Of a stretch of 64,000 nt of DNA, positions 17,665 to 26,719 are shown in pieces. How positions within the stretch are numbered: position 1 is the stretch's first letter; every line of letters begins with the position of its first letter. A program made the translations under genes and the position numbers. The DNA lies in contig NZ_LGKG01000013.1 of NCBI RefSeq assembly GCF_001294335.1, forward strand, positions 186,001-250,000, given 5' to 3'. Origin of the DNA: Streptomyces chattanoogensis (GTDB taxonomy: Bacteria > Actinomycetota > Actinomycetes > Streptomycetales > Streptomycetaceae). The notes below the pieces were generated by a model, which worked only from the letters and a program-made list of their open reading frames with translations, searched no databases and was not told where the DNA came from.

Positions 17665-17728
17665 TCAGGGGTTCCTCAGGGATTCCTCAGGGTCGGGATC
17701 AGGGTCGGAATCAGGGCGGGAATCAGGG
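17665..17728 (+). repeat. TCAGGG-centred tandem repeat (six units)
   Basis: TCAGGG recurs at 17665, 17676, 17687, 17699, 17711 and 17723, with spacings of 11, 11, 12, 12 and 12 bp. Intervening bases drift from GTTCC/ATTCC to TCGGGA/CGGGAA. The array begins 9 bp after the TetR stop and ends 100 bp before the serine hydrolase start. Confidence 0.85.
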
Positions 17729-17828
17729 ATGCGCCCGTTGTTCCGGTGATCTTGCCCAAGGAGACTCGGCAGAGGTTCCGGACAGTTCCCCTGTCCCCGA
17801 CTTCTGTTCCTCTCTGACGGGAGATCAC

Positions 17829-19010
17829 ATGCGCCGTTCCGCACCCCTGGTCCTGGCGGCCCTGACGGCCGCCACCGCGGCATGCGGGCCGATCGCCGCC
17901 GCCCAGGCGGCCCAGGCACCCGCCGGCCTGGACCGCCAGGCGTTGCAGGAGGCGATCACCGTGCACCCGGGCGACGACGTCGCGGGCACCGTGGCCCAGG
18001 TGTACGGGTCCGGGCAGACGTGGCGCGGGGCGTCCGGGGACCTGGTCACCGGCAAGCACGTCAAGGCCCGGGCCCACTTCCGTATCGGCAGCATCGCCAA
18101 ACCCATGGAAGCGGTGGTGCTGCTGCAGCTCTCCGCCGAAGGCCGGGTGGACCTGGACGGCACGGTGCAGCACTACCTTCCGGGGCTGCTGCCGGACACC
18201 TTCGCGCCCGTCACCGTACGGCAGCTCCTCAACCACACCAGCGGCCTGCCCCAGGACTTCGAGGGCGCGCCCGCACCGTCCCGGGACGACGTGATCGACC
18301 ACCGCTTCGACTACTTCACCTTCGACCAGGTGATCCAGCAGACGCTGCGGCCCAAGGACCGGCCCTGGCCCGGTCCGCGGTTCTCCCCCGGGACCAAGCA
18401 GGAGTACAACTCCTTCGCCTACCGCGTCGCCGGGAAGCTGATCGAGGACCTCACCGGCCACTCCCTCCAGCGCGAGATCACCGCCCGCATCCTGGCTCCG
18501 CTGAAGATGAGGGAGACCTCCGCGCCCGGCCGCAACACCCAGGTGCCCCGCCCCTATCTGCCCGGCTACATACCGAACGGCAAGGGGGACCTGATCGACG
18601 TCAACGAACAGGGCGGCAACCCCTCCAGCATGATCTCCACCACCGCCGACCTCGACCGTTTCATCACCGGCCTGTTCAACGGCCGGCTGCTGCGCCCCGC
18701 CCAGGCCGCCGAGCTGCGCACCCTGCCGCGCGGCGCCGACGGCAAACTGCTCCCCTACGCCGACGGGTCCAACTGCAACACCGGGCCCGACAAGGGACTC
18801 GCCTGCCACGGTGCCGGCCTGACGTCCCTCCCGCTGCCCGACGGCTCGGTCCTCTGGGGCAAGACCGGCAGCGATCTCGGCTACAAGAGCGCGGTCTTCG
18901 CCTCCCCCGACCTGAACCACCACGGCGCCTACGCGGTGGGCACCGCCTCGTCCGACGGCCGCACCGCCAACGCCATAGGCAACCGCCTCGTCCTTGCCGC
19001 CTTCAAGTAG
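17829..19010 (+). CDS. Secreted serine hydrolase, class C beta-lactamase / DD-peptidase fold
   Basis: 393 residues with a Sec-type signal peptide (MRRSAPLVLAALTAATAAC, cleavage near residues 25-31). Catalytic motifs: S-x-x-K as SIAK (S88-K91), Y-x-N as YNS (Y193), and GKTG late in the protein. NHTSGLP is the typical strand of the beta-lactamase-related family. Probable D-alanyl-D-alanine carboxypeptidase or esterase acting outside the membrane; resistance function is not implied. ATG at 17829 after GACGGGAG. Confidence 0.88.
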   Translation: MRRSAPLVLAALTAATAACGPIAAAQAAQAPAGLDRQALQEAITVHPGDDVAGTVAQVYGSGQTWRGASGDLVTGKHVKARAHFRIGSIAKPMEAVVLLQLSAEGRVDLDGTVQHYLPGLLPDTFAPVTVRQLLNHTSGLPQDFEGAPAPSRDDVIDHRFDYFTFDQVIQQTLRPKDRPWPGPRFSPGTKQEYNSFAYRVAGKLIEDLTGHSLQREITARILAPLKMRETSAPGRNTQVPRPYLPGYIPNGKGDLIDVNEQGGNPSSMISTTADLDRFITGLFNGRLLRPAQAAELRTLPRGADGKLLPYADGSNCNTGPDKGLACHGAGLTSLPLPDGSVLWGKTGSDLGYKSAVFASPDLNHHGAYAVGTASSDGRTANAIGNRLVLAAFK

Positions 19011-19058
19011 TCGGGATCCGCGGACAGGCCCTGGGGTACCGGTGCACTCTAAGGTCCT

Positions 19059-19871
19059 ATGAAGACAGGCATGTTGGCCGTTCCCGGCGCCGAGATCTAC
19101 TACGAGGTGCGCGGATCGGGCCCGCCTCTCCTGCTCATCAACGGTGGTGACGGTGACGCGGCCATGTTCGGGCCGCTGGCCGGTCTGCTGGCGGAGGGCC
19201 ACACCGTCATCACCTACGACCTGCGGGGCAACTCCCGCAGCCGCCTCACCGGACCGCCCGCGCCGCAGTGGATCGAGGAGCACGCCCACGACGCCCACCT
19301 GCTGCTGAGCGCGGTCGCCGCCGAGGCACCGGCGTACGTCTTCGGCACCAGTTACGGCGGCATGATCGGCATGGACGTCCTGGCCCGGCACCCCGGCCAG
19401 GTGAGGGCGCTGGTGGCGCACGAGCCGTTCGTGATCGATCTGCTGCCCGATGCGGACCGCTGGCACGCCCTGTTCCAGGAGGTGTACGAGCTGTACGAGC
19501 GCGAGGGCGCCGACCCCGCGATGCGGAGGTTCAGCGACGCGATCGGCGTGGACGGGCCGCCGGAACCGGCCGGGAGCCTTCCTGCGCCTGTGCGGGAGAT
19601 GCTGGCCCGCCTCCGCGCCAACCTGGAGACGTGCCTGGCGTACGAGCTGCGCACGTTCGTCCGCTTCCGGCCGGACGTCGAGGCGCTGCGCGCGGCGCGT
19701 TTCGCCCTGGTGGTCGGCGGCGAGGGGCCCACGACGCTCCTGCACCGTACGACGCAGGCCCTGGCGGAGCGGGTCGGCACCGGGATCGTGGAGTTCCCGG
19801 GCGGGCACGTGGGTTTCCTCTCGCACGCGGCGGGCTTCGCCGCGGCGCTGCGCGGGGCCTTCGCGGACTGA
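19059..19871 (+). CDS. Alpha/beta hydrolase
   Basis: 270-residue alpha/beta-hydrolase. The nucleophile elbow is GTSYGG, the oxyanion region is LLLINGGDGD, and the catalytic histidine lies in FPGGHVGFLSH. The middle of the protein forms a helical lid. Substrate unknown. It follows the serine hydrolase by 48 bp on the same strand, but the ATG at 19059 has only a weak ribosome site. Confidence 0.85.
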   Translation: MKTGMLAVPGAEIYYEVRGSGPPLLLINGGDGDAAMFGPLAGLLAEGHTVITYDLRGNSRSRLTGPPAPQWIEEHAHDAHLLLSAVAAEAPAYVFGTSYGGMIGMDVLARHPGQVRALVAHEPFVIDLLPDADRWHALFQEVYELYEREGADPAMRRFSDAIGVDGPPEPAGSLPAPVREMLARLRANLETCLAYELRTFVRFRPDVEALRAARFALVVGGEGPTTLLHRTTQALAERVGTGIVEFPGGHVGFLSHAAGFAAALRGAFAD

Positions 19872-19929
19872 GCCGGGCCGGGTGCGGCAGCGGAGCCTCG
19901 CGCCCGAGCCGGGCATTCCTGAGCCACCG

Positions 19930-20358
19930 TCACATCCCCTGGCCGGTCACATGAAGGGCACTGAGAAGCGCGGCAACCAGTTCCTTGTCCCGCTCCTGGG
20001 TGAGGTGGCGGCGGGCGGCCTCCGGGGTGGCCCACAGGAGACGGTCCACCTCTCTGTTGGGTACGAACGTGCCGCCGGTGGCCTCGGCCGCCCAGTAGCG
20101 GACTTCCTTGGGGCGGGTGCCGACCACGTAGCGGACGGTGGGGAGTTCGGAGCCGAGGGCACAGGTCAGGCCGGTTTCCTCGGACACCTCGCGGATCGCG
20201 CCGGACAGGGCGTCCTCGGTGCGCTTCAGCTTGCCCTTGGGATGCGACCAATCGTCGTACTTGGGGCGGTGTACGAGGGCGATCTCCAGGCCGTCACCGG
20301 AAGGCGCCCGCCGCCACAGCACACACCCCGCCGCCCGGATGACCGACTGCTCAGCCAT
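19930..20358 (-). CDS. NUDIX hydrolase of the ppk operon
   Basis: 142-residue pyrophosphohydrolase. The Nudix box is complete: GKLKRTEDALSGAIREVSEE plus TGL at about residues 42-64. The N-terminus AAGCVLWRR and the segment WSHPKGKLK are typical. The ATG at 20358 overlaps the CHAD-gene stop by 8 bp, so the order ppk, CHAD, NUDIX forms one operon. Family members hydrolyse nucleoside or inositol polyphosphates; here a polyphosphate-related role is suggested by context only. Confidence 0.9.
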   Translation of the reverse strand: MAEQSVIRAAGCVLWRRAPSGDGLEIALVHRPKYDDWSHPKGKLKRTEDALSGAIREVSEETGLTCALGSELPTVRYVVGTRPKEVRYWAAEATGGTFVPNREVDRLLWATPEAARRHLTQERDKELVAALLSALHVTGQGM

Positions 20359-21622
20359 GTGTGCCGCCTCCCCTGGCCCGCGGCAGCCACGCCCGGCCGA
20401 AGGCGTAGCGGGCCGCCTCCACCTCATGGCGCTGGTCGGCGTGCAGGACGCCCAGGGCGTAGGCGGTGGCCGGGGCGATGCGGGGCGTACGGGCGGCGGC
20501 GGAAGCGGCGGCGGCGGCCTCTGCGGCGTCGCGGTGGCGTTCCAGGGCATGGCCGGCGTCGGTCAGGCGGGGGTCCGGGTGGCCCGGGGCGATCACTTCC
20601 TGGGCGTAGCGGCTCAGCCGGACCAGCATCCGCACCTGGTGCCAGGGCGAGTCCTGGCGGGGGTCGGGGGCCAGCGCATCGGCGTTGTACGGGTGGCCGG
20701 CGCGGGAGAGCGGGAGGGCGGTGACCGCCTCGGTGAGGCGGCGGTGGGCCTGTTCGGCGAGGTGGGGCAACGCCTCGGCGGCCGGTACCTCGGCGGCCGC
20801 GCGGGTCGGCGGGGCCTCGGAGGCGAGGACCGCGACGGAGTCGGCGACGGCGTGGAAGCGGGAGGAGCCCAGCGCCTGCAGTGCGGCGGAGTGGGCGCGG
20901 GTGCGGGCGAGGGTGAGCTGCCGGTCGAGCAGTGCCCCGGCCCGCGCGGCCCCGGCCGACAGGGCGCTCTCCCCCTCTTCGGAGTCGGGGGCGGGGCTGG
21001 TGAGGCGTTGCAGGGCCGCCATCAGGCGGTCGCGGCGGGCGGCGCAGGCGTGTTCGCGGGCCAGGGTGCCGGACAACCAGCCCAGTTCGGAAAGGAGTTG
21101 GTCGGCCCAGGTCTCGTCGGTCAGCGGGCGGAAGGTGTGGAGGGTGGCGCTGATGCGGCGGGCGGCGGCCCGCAGGTGCCAGGCCGCCTCGCCCGCGCCC
21201 TCGGCGTCCGAGCCGCTCTCGCGGTGCAGTCGCAGGCCGCGCAGGAAGTCCGTGGACTGGTGGTGGAGGTAGTCGGCCAGCACCTCCCCGGCCGTACGGG
21301 CGCCGGGCCCCGGGCCCCCGGAGTCCCCCGTCACCCCCGTCACGCCCGAAGCCGCCGCGGCCCCCGAAGCGGCCGTACCGGCCGAGCCCCCCATGTCCCC
21401 CAACTCCCCCATGTCACCGGAACCGTACGGGCCGCACAGATCCCACAGATCCCCCTGGCCGCGCTGGTCCCTGCTGTCCCCCCGGCCCCGCTCCGGCCCG
21501 TCCACCACCGCGGCACGGGCTCCGGGTGCCCCGCCGGGCTCGTATCCGATACCGAGGAGACCGGACGGCCCCCCGGCCGGCTGGTCATGTCGCTGGGCCA
21601 CGCCGGCGCCTCCGGGCGTCAA
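20351..21622 (-). CDS. CHAD-domain protein (polyphosphate-binding)
   Basis: Up to 423 residues. About 110 N-terminal residues are Gly/Asp-rich low complexity, followed by a helical CHAD domain with conserved basic-histidine helices ([23 protein letters not shown]-like region [17 protein letters not shown]). CHAD domains bind polyphosphate and accompany polyphosphate enzymes. The first ATG (21622) overlaps ppk by 38 bp; a later start is possible because the N-terminal part is not conserved-looking. NUDIX overlaps its end. Confidence 0.85.
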   Translation of the reverse strand: MTPGGAGVAQRHDQPAGGPSGLLGIGYEPGGAPGARAAVVDGPERGRGDSRDQRGQGDLWDLCGPYGSGDMGELGDMGGSAGTAASGAAAASGVTGVTGDSGGPGPGARTAGEVLADYLHHQSTDFLRGLRLHRESGSDAEGAGEAAWHLRAAARRISATLHTFRPLTDETWADQLLSELGWLSGTLAREHACAARRDRLMAALQRLTSPAPDSEEGESALSAGAARAGALLDRQLTLARTRAHSAALQALGSSRFHAVADSVAVLASEAPPTRAAAEVPAAEALPHLAEQAHRRLTEAVTALPLSRAGHPYNADALAPDPRQDSPWHQVRMLVRLSRYAQEVIAPGHPDPRLTDAGHALERHRDAAEAAAAASAAARTPRIAPATAYALGVLHADQRHEVEAARYAFGRAWLPRARGGGTHG

Positions 21623-23882
21623 TGAGCATTTCCTGTACGTTGCGCAGCGGCGCGCCGTCCGCGTCCACCGCCTGCCGGGTCCACTCGCCGTCCGGGCCCA
21701 GGTGCCAGGAGGAGGTGGAGTCCGAACTCCCGGTTTCCAGGAGCCTGTTGAGGGACGCGCGGTGCGCCGGGTCGGTCACCCGCACCAGCGCCTCGATGCG
21801 CCGGTCGAGGTTGCGGTGCATCATGTCCGCGCTGCCCAGCCACACCTCGGGCTCACCGCCGTTGCCGAAGGCGAAGATCCGCGAGTGCTCCAGGAAGCGG
21901 CCGAGGATGCTGCGGACGCGGATGTTCTCGCTCAGGCCCGGGACCCCCGGGCGCAGCGCGCAGATGCCGCGGACCCAGATGTCGACCGGTACGCCTGCCT
22001 GGGAGGCGCGGTAGAGGGCGTCGATGACGGCCTCGTCGACCATGGAGTTGACCTTGATACGGACATAGGCGGGGCGGCCCGCCCGCTGGTGCGCGATCTC
22101 CTTGGTGATGCGCTGGATCAGGCCGTCCCGGAGGGACTTGGGCGCCACCAGGAGACGGCGGTAGGTCTCGCGCCGCGAGTAGCCCGACAGCCGGTTGAAG
22201 AGGTCGGAGAGGTCGGCGCCCACCTGCGGGTCTGCGGTGAGCAGGCCGAGGTCCTCGTAGAGCCGGGCGGTCTTGGGGTGGTAGTTGCCGGTCCCGACGT
22301 GCGAGTAGCGGCGCAGCATCTCGCCTTCCTGCCGGACGACGAGCGAGAGCTTGCAGTGCGTCTTGAGGCCCACCAGGCCGTAGACGACATGGCAGCCGGA
22401 CTCCTCCAGCTTGCGCGCCCACTTGATGTTGGCCTGTTCGTCGAAGCGGGCCTTGATCTCGACGAGGACCAGCACCTGCTTGCCGGATTCCGCGGCGTCT
22501 ATCAGGGCGTCGACGATCGGGGAGTCCTCGCCGGAGGTCCGGTAGAGCGTCTGCTTGATGGCGAGGACGTTGGGGTCGGCGGCGGCCTGCTCCAGGAAGG
22601 CCTGTACGGAGGTGGAGAAGGAGTCGTACGGGTGGTGCAGGAGGACATCGCGGGCGCGGAGGGCCGCGAAGATGTCGGGGGCGGTCGCCGATTCCACCTC
22701 CGCCAGGTCGCGGTGGGTGCCGGCCACGAACTTCGGGTACTTGAGTTCGGGACGGTCCAGGGCGCCGATGCCGAAGAGGCCGGTGAGGTCGAGCGGGCCC
22801 GGCAGGGGGTAGACCTCGGCGTCGGAGACCTTCAGCTCCTGGACGAGGAGATCGAGGACGCCCGGGTCGATGGATTCCTCGACCTCGAGCCGGACCGGGG
22901 GCCCGAAGCGGCGCCGCATGAGCTCCTTCTCCAGCGCCTGGAGCAGATTCTCCGCATCGTCCTCCTCGACCTCGAGGTCTTCGTTACGGGTCACCCGGAA
23001 CATGTGGTGCGCGCGCACCTCCATCCCCGGGAACAGCTCCTCCAGGTGGGCGGCGATGACGTCCTCGATGGGGACGTAGCGCTGCGGGGAGGCCTCCAGG
23101 AAGCGGGAGAGCAGCGGCGGCACCTTGACCCGCGCGAAGTGGTCATGGCCGCTGACCGGGTTGCGTACGACGACGGCGAGGTTCAGGGAGAGACCCGAGA
23201 TGTACGGGAACGGGTGCGCCGGGTCCACCGCCAGCGGGGTGAGCACGGGGAAGATCTGCTGGCGGAAGAGGGTGAACAGGCGGGCCTGCTCCTTCTCGGT
23301 CAGCTCCGGCCAGCGGATGAGATGGATGCCCTGCTCGGCGAGCTCGGAGGCGATGTCCTGCTGGAAGCAGGCGGCATGCCGGGCCATGAGTTCGCGCGAG
23401 CGGGTCCAGATCAGGTCCAGCACCTCGCGGGGCTGGAGGCCGGACGCGGAACGGGTGGCCACTCCGGTGGCTATCCGTCGCTTGAGACCGGCCACCCGGA
23501 CCATGAAGAACTCGTCCAGGTTGCTGGCGAAGATCGCCAGGAAGTTCGCCCGTTCGAGGAGCGGGGTCGCCGGGTCCTCGGCCAGCTCCAGGACCCGTTC
23601 GTTGAACGCCAGCCAGCTGCGCTCGCGGTCCAGGAACCGGCCCTTGGGCAGCTCCTGGCCATCGGCGCCGGGCACACCCGTCTCCTCGTACCCGTCCAGG
23701 TCGGCGTCCATCTCGGGCTCCAGCTCGGGGAGCGCGCCGCGGACCGCATTGGGGCGGTGTGCGGCGATGGAGCCCACCGAGGGCTGGACCGTGGGCCCCG
23801 TGGCCTCGGACGGGGCCTGCGACGGCGTCGGGGACTGCGTCTCGGGCTGGGCCTGGACCTGAGCGCGCGACTGCTGGTTCAT
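21585..23882 (-). CDS. ppk: Polyphosphate kinase 1
   Basis: 765-residue membrane-associated enzyme that reversibly makes polyphosphate from ATP. The PPK1 N-domain begins at [21 protein letters not shown]. Catalytic segments include the autophosphorylated histidine in [23 protein letters not shown] and the second active-site region [14 protein letters not shown]. The first ~75 residues are a Gln/Ser/Thr-rich extension. The ATG at 23882 is preferred over an upstream start that would add a GSDEP repeat. First gene of ppk-CHAD-NUDIX. Streptomyces ppk is PhoP-controlled, but I found no clear PHO box here. Confidence 0.96.
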   Translation of the reverse strand: MNQQSRAQVQAQPETQSPTPSQAPSEATGPTVQPSVGSIAAHRPNAVRGALPELEPEMDADLDGYEETGVPGADGQELPKGRFLDRERSWLAFNERVLELAEDPATPLLERANFLAIFASNLDEFFMVRVAGLKRRIATGVATRSASGLQPREVLDLIWTRSRELMARHAACFQQDIASELAEQGIHLIRWPELTEKEQARLFTLFRQQIFPVLTPLAVDPAHPFPYISGLSLNLAVVVRNPVSGHDHFARVKVPPLLSRFLEASPQRYVPIEDVIAAHLEELFPGMEVRAHHMFRVTRNEDLEVEEDDAENLLQALEKELMRRRFGPPVRLEVEESIDPGVLDLLVQELKVSDAEVYPLPGPLDLTGLFGIGALDRPELKYPKFVAGTHRDLAEVESATAPDIFAALRARDVLLHHPYDSFSTSVQAFLEQAAADPNVLAIKQTLYRTSGEDSPIVDALIDAAESGKQVLVLVEIKARFDEQANIKWARKLEESGCHVVYGLVGLKTHCKLSLVVRQEGEMLRRYSHVGTGNYHPKTARLYEDLGLLTADPQVGADLSDLFNRLSGYSRRETYRRLLVAPKSLRDGLIQRITKEIAHQRAGRPAYVRIKVNSMVDEAVIDALYRASQAGVPVDIWVRGICALRPGVPGLSENIRVRSILGRFLEHSRIFAFGNGGEPEVWLGSADMMHRNLDRRIEALVRVTDPAHRASLNRLLETGSSDSTSSWHLGPDGEWTRQAVDADGAPLRNVQEMLIDARRRRRGPAT

Positions 23883-24378
23883 GGTCCCATTCTTCCGCGC
23901 TTCGGGGATTCCAGGCTCGTCGGAACCCGGCTCGTCGGAGCCGGGGTCGCCGGAACCGGGAGCCGGCGCGACGCGGAGCCTCCGGTTCGGTGCGTTCGGC
24001 ACAGCGGGCTGCATTCAGCGATGCTCGCAAGCGATATTGAATCGCCGGTAACGCGGATATGGCGGACAGGCAAGCGGGGGGCCACCCCCGGGGGTCGGGC
24101 CGGGGCCGGGGCGCCGGGCTGCGCGGCCGGGTCCGGCCCGGCCGGCCACGGGGACCGCGACACGGTACACATAAGCCCGGCATAAAATCCCCCGTTACGT
24201 ATGAGAAATGCCCTCACGTTTAATTAAGCAAGACATCACGGGAAATGATGCCAGCCGCTCGCGTTTCTGCCGTAACGTTTTATCCGCCGCCACCGAGAGG
24301 GCGGAGTCTCACCCATCAATTCACCCATTAATTCATCGATCGACACATCGATCGACACATCGAAAGACGGAGAAATCC
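23883..24378. other. 496-bp low-GC intergenic region with 12-bp tandem repeats
   Basis: No gene seen. The right half (about 24180-24378) is far more AT-rich than its surroundings (contains TTTAATTAAGC). It holds a tandem 12-mer CATCGATCGACA at 24334-24345 and 24346-24357 with a degenerate third copy from 24358. Just before it, ATTCACCCATT / AATTCATCGAT (24319-24340) loosely resembles PHO direct-repeat units. The region must carry the divergent promoters for ppk and for the peptide gene at 24379. Confidence 0.6.
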
Positions 24379-24540
24379 ATGAGCTTCCGCAAGATCATCC
24401 CCGCCCTTCCCGCCGTCCCGGCCGTGCCCGCCCGTCGGGGCGTTCCCGCCCAGCACTGCGGCCACGTCACCACGCGCCCGGCGCCGGGCAGGGGCGGCGT
24501 CATCGTCTCGCGTCCCGCCCGCCGGGCGATCGGCGGCTGA
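24379..24540 (+). CDS. Small basic Pro/Ala/Val-rich peptide (53 aa)
   Basis: Short ORF with a good ribosome site (CGGAG, 24368-24372). The peptide starts MSFRKIIPALPAVPAVPARR, has a single Cys in the middle (QHCGH), several Arg residues and a Gly-Gly C-terminus. No family recognised. It is followed at once by a strong hairpin and then an ABC exporter gene, an arrangement like that of an abundantly expressed precursor peptide with lower read-through to its exporter. No modification enzyme is next to it, so a RiPP identity is speculative. It could also be a leader ORF. Confidence 0.5.
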   Translation: MSFRKIIPALPAVPAVPARRGVPAQHCGHVTTRPAPGRGGVIVSRPARRAIGG

Positions 24541-24559
24541 CGCCCGCTCAACTTCCGGA

Positions 24560-24590
24560 GGCGGGCCCCGGTGTGGGGCCGGGGCCCGCC
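24560..24590 (+). terminator. Perfect 12-bp hairpin between peptide gene and ABC gene
   Basis: GGCGGGCCCCGG (24560-24571) pairs perfectly with CCGGGGCCCGCC (24579-24590) around a 7-nt loop, 20 bp after the peptide stop and 48 bp before the ABC start. Probable partial terminator setting the ratio of peptide to exporter mRNA. Confidence 0.8.
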
Positions 24591-24637
24591 GCCCGCTTCC
24601 GTACCCACAGGCCAGGAGAGGCGAGGAGAGGCAGCGG

Positions 24638-26560
24638 ATGGCTGCGCACGACGACCAGGCGACGGTACGACTGCGGACCGTCCGCCCTCTGCCGGAATTC
24701 CCCGCACCCGAAGCATCCGAATTCACCGAGGGAAAAGAAAACAAATACCTCACCCCGCCCACCGGAATATCAAAAGGCGCATCCGCCCGCCAGGCGTTCC
24801 GCCGTTTCTGGCCGCTGACCAAGGGCGACCGGCGCCGGCTGGTGCTGATCTGCGTCTGTGTCGTGGTCGCCGCCCTCGCGGAGACCGGCGCCATTCTCCT
24901 GTTCGGTGAATTGACCGACCATGCCCTGCAGAAAGGGTCGCTCGGCGCGTTCTGGGGCCCGGCCGCGAAGTGGCTGGGCGTGGCGGCCTTCGGGGCCGCC
25001 GTCGGCTACCTGGGCAACTCCACGGCCGTATGGGTGGCGGAGCGGTTCGTCATGCGGCTGCGGGCCCGGGTCTTCGGGCATGTCCAGGACCTGCCGCCGC
25101 ACTTCTTCCAGCGGCACCGGCAGGGCGATCTGGTCGCCCGCCTCACCGGGGACGTCGAGGCCATCGAGCAGATGGTCGTCTCCGGGGTGGTCCACACCGT
25201 GTCGGCGGTCTTCAGCACGGCCTTCTTCTTCACCGCCGCGCTCGTCCTGCGCTGGGACCTGGCCCTGGCGGCCTTTGTCCTGGCGCCGCTGTTCTGGCTG
25301 GCCGCCCGGCAGTTCGCCGCGCGGATCAAGGCCGCGGCGCGGCAGGAGCGGGTCGCCGACGGGGCGATCACCTCGGTCGTCGAGGAGTCGCTGGGCAACG
25401 TCGTACTGACCCAGGCGTACAACCGGCGGCGGGCCGAGGAGCAGCGGCTGCACACGGAGGCCCGCGCCTGGATGCGCGCGTCGGTGCGCGGCGCCCGGCT
25501 GAGCGAGATGTACACGCAGCTCGTCGAGATCATCGAGACGGTGTGTGTGCTGGCCGTCATCGGGCTCGGCGCCTGGGAGATCTCCCGGGGCCGGATGACG
25601 CTCGGGCAGCTGCTGGCCTTCGCCGCCTTCCTCGGCTACCTCTATCCGCCGGTCCGCTCACTGGGCCAGCTCGGGCTGACCGTCACCGCGGCCACCGCGG
25701 GCGCCGAGCGGCTGCTGGAGATCCTCGCCGCCCGGCCCGCCGTCACCGACCCTCCCCGGCCCCGGGTGCCCGAAAGGGTCGGCGGCGTCATCGACTTCGC
25801 GCATGTCTGGTTCCGCTATCCCGGCGCGGGCCCGGCGGAAGCGGGCCGGGAGGAAAGCGCCCCGTACGCCCTCCGCGACCTCTCCTTCACCGCCCGGCCG
25901 GGGGAACTGGTCCTCGTCACCGGCCCCAGCGGAGCCGGCAAATCGACGGTGTCCAGGCTCCTGCCCCGCTTCTACGACCCGACCGCCGGCCATGTCCGCC
26001 TCGACGGCACCCGCCTCGACGCGCTCCCTCTGGCATTCCTGCGCGACCACATCACCCTGCTGCCGCAGCAGACCCTGATCCTGCACGGCACCATCCGGGA
26101 GAACATCGCCTGCGGCCGCCCCGGCGCCACCGACGACGCGCTCGTACGGGCCGCCCGCGACGCCGCCGCCCACGACTTCATCGCCGCCCTCCCCCACGGC
26201 TACGACACCCATATCTCCCCCGGCACCGCCCAGTTGTCCGGCGGCCAGCTCCAGCGCATCGCCATCGCCCGCGCGCTCCTGCGCAACGCCCCGGTACTCG
26301 TCCTGGACGAGCCGACCGCCGGCCTCGACGCGCTCTCCGCCCGCCGGGTCATCGGCCCGCTGCGCCGTCTGATGTCGGGCCGCACCACCCTCCTGATCAC
26401 CCACGATCTGCATCTGGCCCCGGACGCCGACCGCATCCTCGTCCTCGAAGAGGGCCGGCTGACGGAATCCGGCCGCCATGCGGAACTGCTCGCCCGTGGC
26501 GGTACGTACGCCCGCTTGAACGGCCACGCGGACGCGCCCTGCCCGGCGACCCGCTCATGA
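24638..26560 (+). CDS. ABC exporter half-transporter (fused TMD-NBD)
   Basis: 640-residue inner-membrane exporter. About 55 residues of hydrophilic N-terminus precede a six-helix ABC transmembrane domain (about 60-345) and an ATPase domain with Walker A GPSGAGKST, Q-loop LLPQQT, signature LSGGQ, Walker B VLVLDEPTAGLD and H-loop ITHD. All catalytic motifs are intact, so a homodimer is likely. No C39 peptidase domain is present. The stop overlaps a 51-codon ORF (ATGA), and an AraC-type gene follows. Substrate unknown; the upstream small peptide is a candidate. Confidence 0.9.
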   Translation: MAAHDDQATVRLRTVRPLPEFPAPEASEFTEGKENKYLTPPTGISKGASARQAFRRFWPLTKGDRRRLVLICVCVVVAALAETGAILLFGELTDHALQKGSLGAFWGPAAKWLGVAAFGAAVGYLGNSTAVWVAERFVMRLRARVFGHVQDLPPHFFQRHRQGDLVARLTGDVEAIEQMVVSGVVHTVSAVFSTAFFFTAALVLRWDLALAAFVLAPLFWLAARQFAARIKAAARQERVADGAITSVVEESLGNVVLTQAYNRRRAEEQRLHTEARAWMRASVRGARLSEMYTQLVEIIETVCVLAVIGLGAWEISRGRMTLGQLLAFAAFLGYLYPPVRSLGQLGLTVTAATAGAERLLEILAARPAVTDPPRPRVPERVGGVIDFAHVWFRYPGAGPAEAGREESAPYALRDLSFTARPGELVLVTGPSGAGKSTVSRLLPRFYDPTAGHVRLDGTRLDALPLAFLRDHITLLPQQTLILHGTIRENIACGRPGATDDALVRAARDAAAHDFIAALPHGYDTHISPGTAQLSGGQLQRIAIARALLRNAPVLVLDEPTAGLDALSARRVIGPLRRLMSGRTTLLITHDLHLAPDADRILVLEEGRLTESGRHAELLARGGTYARLNGHADAPCPATRS

Positions 26561-26712
26561 GAACATCCCGCCGCCGTGCCCCTGGCGGACGGTGTCGGCA
26601 GTCGTTCGCAGTGCCGGCAGTAGTCGCAGCACTCACAGCACTCGGGGAATCACTTCCGGAGCGGTATCACCCCGTCAGAGAATGGAAGGCGCACTCACCG
26701 GAGCCCGAGTAG
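26557..26712 (+). CDS. Small ORF translationally coupled to ABC exporter (51 aa)
   Basis: ATG overlaps the exporter stop as ATGA. The 51-residue product starts with a basic stretch (MRTSRRRAPGGRCRQS), has a short hydrophobic segment (FAVPAVVAALTALG) and a charged tail ending SPEPE. It ends 7 bp before the next gene's GTG. The basic-hydrophobic-polar order could suit a small membrane or exported peptide, but it may be chance read-through. No family recognised. Confidence 0.4.
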   Translation: MRTSRRRAPGGRCRQSFAVPAVVAALTALGESLPERYHPVREWKAHSPEPE

Positions 26713-26719
26713 ACGAGGA

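Noticed and set aside
17676..19916. 746-codon minus-strand frame across two hydrolase genes
   Set aside because: Spans two unrelated plus-strand genes and the gap between them; composition typical of third-position GC artefacts.
21393..24185. 930-codon plus-strand frame opposite ppk and CHAD
   Set aside because: Longest frame in the window but only the antisense of ppk/CHAD; no recognisable domain.
24319..24340. PHO box for ppk
   Set aside because: Only two loose units, on the wrong strand orientation and about 440 bp from the ppk start; kept only as a remark.
24379..24540. Lanthipeptide or lasso-peptide precursor
   Set aside because: Only one Cys, no leader/core motif, and no LanM/LanB, lasso cyclase or protease gene nearby.
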